Of a stretch of DNA of 35,749 nucleotides, positions 31,108-35,749 are shown piece by piece. Within the stretch, counting starts at the first letter, position 1, and every line of letters begins with the position of its first letter. Under the pieces are notes generated by a model. That model searched no databases. It was not told the DNA's origin and was given only the letters and a program-made list of their open reading frames with translations. The stretch covers positions 74,111 to 109,859 of the forward strand of contig JACPAF010000001.1 of the NCBI GenBank assembly GCA_016180965.1. Direction: 5' to 3'. The position numbers were made by a program, and so were the translations under genes. Source of the DNA: Candidatus Aenigmatarchaeota archaeon (GTDB lineage Archaea; Aenigmatarchaeota; Aenigmatarchaeia; JACPZZ01).

Positions 31108-31938
31108 TTAAACCGCCATAAGAAACCGGTTTAAATCAGTTAACACTTCTATGCCAAGGCTTTTCATTCTTTCCGAGTGTTCGGTTTTCATACCAGGATC
31201 GTTCGGGTTGTAAAAACCGAAAACCCTCGCGCCGCGCGCTCGCAATTCAATTAGCATGTCGATCTGGGTGTCGTCAATGGCAACAACTTCGTCGTACCGG
31301 GTTTTTCGAGCTTCGAGGTGTTTAAACACCGTGTCTGTTTTGCCCCAGCTGGCCATCTTGCCCGTTAACCTCACACCAGCATTTCCCAAATGTTCCAGAG
31401 AATACAATGATTCCTGCCGGCCTTCAAAAGTTACATAAGGTGTAACACCCTGTGAATAATGAAACCCGAATTTCTTTGCAACCGCATCAACAAGAGAGCC
31501 GTTGCTGTTGGAAAACAATTCCTGCACAAACCCGCGTCTTGTGAAACCGTTTACGCATAACTCAAGTCCGGCGTTGTACGGCATATTGTCTGCGGTTTGC
31601 GCGACCTGTTTCATGGACATGCCTTCGAGCAGTGCGTTCTTTGTATAGGTTGTTTCAGAAGAACTTGAAAAAACACCCATCGCGTTTTGCAAATCCGTCA
31701 GGCATGCCGCCAGCTGGCCAGTCGTTTTTATCCGGCCCTTGTTGTAATTTGTTTCCCATTCACCGAAACCGCGCTCCAGTTCATCGCGTTTAACATTATA
31801 CAAAGCGTTTTCCTTTTGTCCGCATTCCGACAAAAACCTTTGCATGAAATAGCGCGGAGCCATTTGGTAATTATTAGCCAGATGTGTAGTACCGCGCCCT
31901 GGTATCATGACGCCGTCCATATCCCATATAATTTTCAT
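31108..31938 (-). CDS. HAD-superfamily hydrolase
   Basis: The 276-residue protein has HAD motif I at its start (IIWDMDGVMIPGRG, DxD with the nucleophile Asp6), a helical cap region of ~150 residues, a lysine in GKMASWGKTDTVF as motif III, and motif IV VVAIDDTQIDM. The ending GARVFGFYNPND is typical of the Rossmannoid core. It is probably a phosphatase; the substrate is unknown. It is divergent from the second pilin-like gene, with 63 bases between starts and separate A/T boxes (minus-strand box about 31962-31970). Confidence 0.82.
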   Translation of the reverse strand: MKIIWDMDGVMIPGRGTTHLANNYQMAPRYFMQRFLSECGQKENALYNVKRDELERGFGEWETNYNKGRIKTTGQLAACLTDLQNAMGVFSSSSETTYTKNALLEGMSMKQVAQTADNMPYNAGLELCVNGFTRRGFVQELFSNSNGSLVDAVAKKFGFHYSQGVTPYVTFEGRQESLYSLEHLGNAGVRLTGKMASWGKTDTVFKHLEARKTRYDEVVAIDDTQIDMLIELRARGARVFGFYNPNDPGMKTEHSERMKSLGIEVLTDLNRFLMAV

Positions 31939-31972
31939 AATAACAGTCCACGCCGATATAAGGATTTAAACG

Positions 31973-31980
31973 TTTTTATT
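31973..31980 (+). promoter_or_regulatory. TATA-like box of the second pilin-like gene
   Basis: TTTTTATT lies 22-29 bases before ATG 32002, which predicts leaderless transcription, as for the paralogue at 29178. GATTTAAACG at 31963-31972 is an alternative box. Confidence 0.4.
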
Positions 31981-32001
31981 GGGCGCAGGACAGTTCTTAT
32001 T

Positions 32002-33210
32002 ATGAAAGCCATTACGCCTGTGATTGCGCTGGTCATGCTGATGCTGATAACGGTCGGGATAGTCGGCATTGCTTACACGTGGTTTAGCGGTATTGCGTCA
32101 TCGCAAACCTCGAACACATTCAAGATCACGCCCATATCCGGAAATAAGATCATGGTAGCCAACCTTGGGTCGTCGGACCTTGATACGAACAACCTGAAAA
32201 TATTTGTGGGCGACGGCGAAGCTGGAGTGGCTAACCCGTCAAAAATACAGCCGGGAAAGGCTTCTGTCCTGGAAATAATACCGCACGGCTACGGCGAACT
32301 GGACGGACGGGTCATGTCCAATTCAATGGCGTACGATTTTAACGTGAATATTGCATGCCCGTCGATGGCAAATTTTAAACAAAACGATGTGTTAAGATTC
32401 AGGTGGCACAACGACTGCGCGGAAGACGGCGGAATAGGACTTAGCAACGTAAACGGCGGACCAACTTGCACAGGATGCGATGATCCCGTATTGACAGGAA
32501 TAATAGTGAGGGATAAGGACGGCGCTGCGATAGGCTCATGGTCCGGCTCTTTACAGACGGGCGACAGCATAAATCCGAAAATCGAAAACCGGTTCATAGA
32601 CGTCACGGTCACACAATCGTCAGCGAACGGGCCGTTCTATGTTGAGCCGTCGTTCACAGGATTGAACAAGCCGCAGGACCAGCAGCTGTGGCTGTTCAGT
32701 GTCAACGGGATTGATAAAAGAACATATCTCGGAGACGCCGGCTCAGGAGCCAAAATGCAAATCCCGTGCGCAAAGACCTACGCCTGCATAAATTCGATAA
32801 CACTTGGCAGCGCGCTGAAGATCAGGATCGAGCATAAAAGTTACGGAGACTACGACAACGACCTGCAAGCCAGCTGTGCGTATACAGAAGACACTGACGA
32901 CTTCCACCTGAGGAAAATAGAAGTTCTGGATAAAGATAATGTCGTGTTGGCCGTGAATACAACAACCAAATGGATTGCCGATGTTTCAAATGGTGTACAA
33001 AATTTTGACGCGTACATTTACTATCTTACGGCCGCACAATCGTCGTCAAACGGCCCGTTCAAGCTGAGGATAACAAATTACGATTTGGACACAGGCCCCG
33101 CGGAGTTTGATTTAATAAATATCAACAACGGTTTTGTCGGTTATGTGGGCGACATAACCGGGGGCGGGGCTGGCGTGGAATACGCCTACACAACAGGCAT
33201 TTGCACGTGA
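32002..33210 (+). CDS. Pilin-like surface protein, second paralogue
   Basis: I start at ATG 32002 because the product then begins MKAITPVIALVMLMLITVG, the archaeal pilin N-domain; the frame runs open far upstream but over the divergent HAD gene. The 402-residue protein has a ~350-residue extracellular body, beta-rich, with six cysteine-containing segments including ACPS, NDCAED, PTCTGCDD and PCAKTYACINS. Two related segments, QSSANGPF (about residue 205) and QSSSNGPF (about 346), suggest a duplicated beta-domain. The body is unlike the LamG paralogue. Role: filament subunit or pilin-anchored surface protein. It is followed by a 131-base gap before secE. Confidence 0.8.
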   Translation: MKAITPVIALVMLMLITVGIVGIAYTWFSGIASSQTSNTFKITPISGNKIMVANLGSSDLDTNNLKIFVGDGEAGVANPSKIQPGKASVLEIIPHGYGELDGRVMSNSMAYDFNVNIACPSMANFKQNDVLRFRWHNDCAEDGGIGLSNVNGGPTCTGCDDPVLTGIIVRDKDGAAIGSWSGSLQTGDSINPKIENRFIDVTVTQSSANGPFYVEPSFTGLNKPQDQQLWLFSVNGIDKRTYLGDAGSGAKMQIPCAKTYACINSITLGSALKIRIEHKSYGDYDNDLQASCAYTEDTDDFHLRKIEVLDKDNVVLAVNTTTKWIADVSNGVQNFDAYIYYLTAAQSSSNGPFKLRITNYDLDTGPAEFDLININNGFVGYVGDITGGGAGVEYAYTTGICT

Positions 33211-33293
33211 CGTATGCTCCGCTTTCGGATTACACCATACCCGCCATTTCCGCAGTTTGAAGTTATTGAAAAGGACTTATAAACTTCCGACGC

Positions 33294-33302
33294 CTTTAAA
33301 TA
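33294..33302 (+). promoter_or_regulatory. TATA box of the secE-spt5-rpl11 operon
   Basis: CTTTAAATA lies about 40-48 bases before secE, predicting a leader of roughly 15-20 bases. A second candidate, CTTATAAAC, is at 33276-33284. Nothing else is seen in the gap from 33211. Confidence 0.5.
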
Positions 33303-33341
33303 CACTGCGCAATAATTGATCTAAGTTTCTGCGGCGATTTT

Positions 33342-33515
33342 ATGGGTTTAGGGTCGGATATTAAAAACAAACTTAGCCAATATCTTAGAGTAATAAGCGT
33401 CAGCAGGAAGCCGGACAAGGAGGAATTCTGGTCTTCGGCGAAAGTATGCGGTGCCGGAATTTTGATAATCGGAGTCGTTGGATTTGTGATATACGTCCTG
33501 TTCAGGATAGTTTGA
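33342..33515 (+). CDS. secE: Protein translocase subunit SecE (Sec61 gamma)
   Basis: This 57-codon gene is easily missed. The product has a short amphipathic N-terminus (SDIKNKLSQYLRVISV), the conserved SRKPDKEEFWSSAKV segment and one C-terminal membrane helix (GAGILIIGVVGFVIYVLF). This is the exact plan of archaeal SecE/Sec61 gamma, which clamps the SecY channel. It is followed after only one base by a GTG, and after ten bases by the ATG, of spt5. The order secE-spt5-rpl11 is conserved in archaea, which supports the call. Confidence 0.93.
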   Translation: MGLGSDIKNKLSQYLRVISVSRKPDKEEFWSSAKVCGAGILIIGVVGFVIYVLFRIV

Positions 33516-33525
33516 AGTGGTTTGG

Positions 33526-34104
33526 ATGGAAGAAATAAAAAACGCTCATGAAAAAACGGAGACAGAAAAATTTATAGAGTCCGCGGACCAGACTACGGAA
33601 GTTGTTGAACAGAAACCTGTTGCAGCTCCGATAATTGGGGAAGAATCTTCGAGCAACGTTTTCACAGTAAAAACGACGCTTGGACGCGAAAACGTGGTAA
33701 TGGATTTTCTGTCTTCGCGCATACGGGCCCAATCAATACCGATTAAAGCGGTTATGCATCCGCCGGAATTAAAAGGTTATATTTTTGTAGAGGGAAACAT
33801 TGAAGACGTCCAGCATTCGATACAGGGTATACCGCACATACGCGGAATTATAAACAAGCCGGTCGAATTAAATAAAATACAGCAATTCCTTGTGGCCAAG
33901 GTTGTTAACATAGAATTAAACATCGGCGACATTGTCGAAATTCTAACGAGCCCTTTCAAGGGTGACAAAGCGCGCGTGGCGCGAGTTGATAAAACTAAGA
34001 ATGAAGTAACGCTCGAGCTGTTGGAAGCGGGCGTTCCGATACCGGTAAAGGTTAACATGGAATTCGTGAAAGTTCTAGAAAAAGTTGGGGAAAGGAAGGA
34101 ATAA
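33526..34104 (+). CDS. spt5: Transcription elongation factor Spt5 (NusG homologue)
   Basis: The product has an NGN domain (FTVKTTLGRENVVMDFLSSRIRA, PPELKGYIFVEGNIEDV, IRGIINKPVEL) and a KOW domain (IGDIVEILTSPFKGDKARVARVDKTKNEVTLELLEAGVPIPVKV). With Spt4 it clamps RNA polymerase and couples it to ribosomes. It carries a ~45-residue acidic N-terminal extension (EEIKNAHEKTETEKFIESADQ...) before the NGN fold, longer than I expect for archaea. GTG 33517 would add three residues; ATG 33526 is preferred. rpl11 starts two bases after its stop. Confidence 0.95.
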   Translation: MEEIKNAHEKTETEKFIESADQTTEVVEQKPVAAPIIGEESSSNVFTVKTTLGRENVVMDFLSSRIRAQSIPIKAVMHPPELKGYIFVEGNIEDVQHSIQGIPHIRGIINKPVELNKIQQFLVAKVVNIELNIGDIVEILTSPFKGDKARVARVDKTKNEVTLELLEAGVPIPVKVNMEFVKVLEKVGERKE

Positions 34105-34106
34105 AA

Positions 34107-34589
34107 ATGGCCAAGATGGAAAAAATGGAATTCATAATTGAAGGCGGCAAGGCTTCGCCAACGCCCGCATTGGCGCAAAAGTTGGGCCCGATGAAGATTA
34201 ACATAGGCGCGGTTGTGTCAAAAGTGAATGAAAAAACAAAGCCGTTTGCAGGTATGCAGGTTCCTGTCAAGCTCGAAATAAACGTAGATACGAAAGACTT
34301 TGAAGTTTCCGTGGGCACGCCGCCAGTTTCTGCGATGATTAAAAAAGAATTGAAACTGGAGAAAGGGGCAAAAGGCGAGGCGACGGTTAAAGGCAAGGAA
34401 ATTGTCGGCAATTTATCGATTGACCAGATCATAACAATTGCAAAGGGCAAAGGCTTCCGTGATGTAAAAAACGGTTCAAAACAGGTTATCGGCACGTGCA
34501 AAAGCATGGGTGTGACTGTCGAAAGTGAAGACCCGAAAAAAATTATTGCGCGCATCGATGGCGGCGAGTTTGACGCGAAATTCAAATAA
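34107..34589 (+). CDS. rpl11: Large-subunit ribosomal protein uL11
   Basis: The 160-residue protein has the L11 N-domain (EGGKASPTPALAQKLGPMKINIGAVVSKVNEKT, then MQVPVKLEINVDTKDFEVSVGTPPVSAMIKKEL) and the RNA-binding C-domain (LSIDQIITIAKGK...QVIGTCKSMGVTVES). It binds the GTPase-associated centre of 23S rRNA. An AGGAAGGA ribosome-binding site overlaps the end of spt5. In many archaea L1, L10 and L12 follow; here the next gene is an unrelated protein with its own promoter. Confidence 0.97.
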   Translation: MAKMEKMEFIIEGGKASPTPALAQKLGPMKINIGAVVSKVNEKTKPFAGMQVPVKLEINVDTKDFEVSVGTPPVSAMIKKELKLEKGAKGEATVKGKEIVGNLSIDQIITIAKGKGFRDVKNGSKQVIGTCKSMGVTVESEDPKKIIARIDGGEFDAKFK

Positions 34590-34590
34590 A

Positions 34591-34606
34591 TTTTTTCTTT
34601 AAATCT
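34591..34606 (+). terminator. T-run after rpl11, merging with a TATA box for the next gene
   Basis: Six T (34591-34596) follow the rpl11 stop and may end the operon. The adjoining CTTTAAAT (34597-34604) lies ~17-24 bases before ATG 34621 and may serve as its TATA box, giving a leaderless message. Confidence 0.4.
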
Positions 34607-34620
34607 CTTACTGTATTCAA

Positions 34621-35487
34621 ATGGTTATGAGAATTGTTTACACGGCACAACCAATAGAAGGAATTGTTGAATCCAGGCATCCGCCTGTCGCGACGCTCAT
34701 TGCCAAAGAAACACTGAAAGCCGTTGTAGAAGAAGATCTGATGAAACGCGGAGTTGTGACTTCGTACACCATTGCGGATGATAACCAGTTCCCGTTTCCG
34801 TTCGAAAAACCAAACGTAATAGATATGGACGGATTTTTCGGGCCGAACCCTGATTTTAATTTAATTGCCAGCGAGGTCACCGAACTTTTCGAGCAGCCTC
34901 AAAGGGAATACGCGGATTTCCAAGCGAAACTGGAAGCCGAATTGAAAACCGCTACAGATTCACAGATACTTGAAATGGTTGAAAGATTTCATTACACACA
35001 GGCGGGTACCAGAAAAAAATACGAAGACGCCCGAGACGAAGTTGGGCGTTTATGGAAACCGTACGGAGAAATAAAAGGGCCGATTGAATCGTTGGATTAC
35101 AATCCAACAGGCCATAAATTAATGGATGCGTTAAAGACCATTGACGACATTCACGCAAAGGGCCTTATCAGAGACTTGGATGAAACTAGAAAACTTTTGA
35201 AAAGCGGTTACAGGGAAAAGGCAAAAGAAAAAGTAATGTTCAATTACAGGAATTGGAGAAGGAAAAATCTCGCGGCGCTGGAAAATGCGTGCGGTGACGC
35301 GAAATTCTACGGCGCCGGTTTTTGGATCGCAAGGTTGGTCGCGCCTGACGAGGATCTTGACCCGTTAAAAATGGGTTATCCCGAATGGTCGAGACCGCCG
35401 GTTAACGCTGAACAAGCGTTGCGAGTTTGGAGAATGCCGTACCAGACAATACAAATGCAACCCGCGGCTTTAAGACAAAACGCTTAA
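34621..35487 (+). CDS. Unassigned conserved-looking cytoplasmic protein
   Basis: I do not recognise this 288-residue protein. It starts MVMRIVYTAQPIEGIVESRH (ATG 34627 is also possible) and has no signal peptide or membrane segment. The middle (~95-215) is strongly charged and helical: AKLEAELKTATDSQILEMVERF, GTRKKYEDARDEVGRLWKPYG, RDLDETRKLLKSGYREKAKEKV. The last 60 residues are richer in Gly, Pro and Trp (GAGFWIARLVAP, GYPEWSRPPVN, LRVWRMPYQT). Codon use looks like its neighbours. It occupies the place where L1/L10 genes often lie. No function is proposed. Confidence 0.7.
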   Translation: MVMRIVYTAQPIEGIVESRHPPVATLIAKETLKAVVEEDLMKRGVVTSYTIADDNQFPFPFEKPNVIDMDGFFGPNPDFNLIASEVTELFEQPQREYADFQAKLEAELKTATDSQILEMVERFHYTQAGTRKKYEDARDEVGRLWKPYGEIKGPIESLDYNPTGHKLMDALKTIDDIHAKGLIRDLDETRKLLKSGYREKAKEKVMFNYRNWRRKNLAALENACGDAKFYGAGFWIARLVAPDEDLDPLKMGYPEWSRPPVNAEQALRVWRMPYQTIQMQPAALRQNA

Positions 35488-35545
35488 ATGCGAAATTTTA
35501 ATGATATGGTTAAATCTCTTCGAATAGACGGTTTAATACGATAAC

Positions 35546-35749
35546 ATGGGATCATGGGACAAATTATTCTGGGCCTGGTTCGCGCTTGGCGGGTTGGGAG
35601 TGGCTTACTCTATCTATGCGAACCCATCATTCAGTGTTACGACCGGGCTGTTGTTAAGCGTTGCGATAATAGCTTCGGGCATAGTCAAATTAACAGAGGA
35701 GGTCGCATTCAACGAATTGAAGAAGATCACGTCGGAAATTGTTGACACT
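35546..35749 (+). CDS. Small membrane protein, 3' end outside window
   Basis: From ATG 35546 the frame stays open to the window edge (68 codons). It encodes MGSWDKLFWAWFALGGLGVAYSIYANPS, then a second hydrophobic segment (TGLLLSVAIIASGIVKL) and a charged tail (TEEVAFNELKKITSEIVD). Two membrane helices are predicted. A TTTAATACG stretch ~15 bases upstream and GGTTAAATC ~40 bases upstream are candidate promoter parts. The family is unknown; the apparent frame from 35554 is a shadow of this one. Confidence 0.6.
   Translation, partial: MGSWDKLFWAWFALGGLGVAYSIYANPSFSVTTGLLLSVAIIASGIVKLTEEVAFNELKKITSEIVDT

Noticed and set aside
31687-32001. 105-residue N-terminal extension of the second pilin-like gene
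   Set aside because: It lies antisense to the HAD gene, and the protein from ATG 32002 starts with a proper pilin leader and has TATA-like boxes just upstream.
35554-35745. 63-codon frame at the right edge
   Set aside because: The overlapping frame from ATG 35546 gives two clear membrane helices and a better start; this one is a shadow.
1-35749. CRISPR arrays, transposases, rRNA genes
   Set aside because: I looked for regularly spaced repeats, transposase-like motifs and rRNA signatures and saw none; the repeated hairpins are too few and irregular for CRISPR.

Overview
This is a gene-dense piece of an archaeal chromosome. The evidence is DNA topoisomerase VI (both subunits), EF-1 alpha, aIF1A, an NMD3 homologue, a Pno1/Dim2 KH protein, SecE-Spt5-L11, archaeal-type Gly, Trp, Phe and Leu tRNA synthetases, FtsZ, ether-lipid-type UbiA and geranylgeranyl-reductase families, TATA-box promoters with very short leaders, and tRNA genes without encoded CCA that carry bulge-helix-bulge (BHB) introns. 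FtsZ, MinD and the class III (KGQ..E-type) signal peptide argue for a euryarchaeal or DPANN-like lineage (Micrarchaeota/Diapherotrites-like is one guess). I cannot place it more precisely from sequence alone. I saw no transposase, CRISPR array, rRNA or phage gene. The only mobile-type element is an intein with a homing endonuclease.

Layout. (1) 1-4203: surface-appendage cluster with two T2SSF/TadC-FlaJ-like membrane platform genes, a pilin-like gene with a class III signal peptide, and a large membrane-anchored extracellular protein. (2) 4219-9879: information-processing run NMD3, aIF1A, Pno1/Dim2, Top6B (interrupted by a 487-residue intein) and Top6A. (3) 9887-11005: two unassigned membrane or secreted proteins. 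(4) 11077-12889: tRNA-Asn(GUU) that appears to carry three introns, a nested inverted-repeat field, EF-1 alpha, two hairpins and tRNA-Phe(GAA). (5) 12891-18235: a UbiA prenyltransferase, the tRNA-splicing endonuclease EndA, a CBS-domain protein with a hibernation-factor-like tail, GlyRS and TrpRS. (6) 18219-25488: a glycosyltransferase, a geranylgeranyl-reductase-family flavoprotein, PheRS alpha/beta, MinD, intron-bearing tRNA-Arg(UCU), an ASCH-like protein and a winged-helix regulator. (7) 25513-33210: LeuRS, a LamG-bearing pilin-like protein, FtsZ, FKBP, a HAD phosphatase and a second pilin-like protein. (8) 33342-35749: secE (57 codons), spt5, rpl11 and two unassigned genes, the last cut by the window edge.

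How it fits together. Most genes serve translation and tRNA maturation. The most interesting pairing is a three-intron tRNA-Asn about 2.5 kb from the gene for the enzyme that must remove those introns. By my alignment from memory, that EndA has alanine where the family has its catalytic lysine, and a longer basic loop between its catalytic Tyr and His. A second unexplained feature is a family of short, covarying hairpins (arms of the form GAAnCAT.../...ATGnTTC) in the spacers around all three tRNA genes and after pheT. A third is the pair of pilin-like genes that share a nearly identical leader, including a 38-nt identical run, joined to unrelated bodies. Gene ends are packed very tightly; several convergent pairs abut or overlap.
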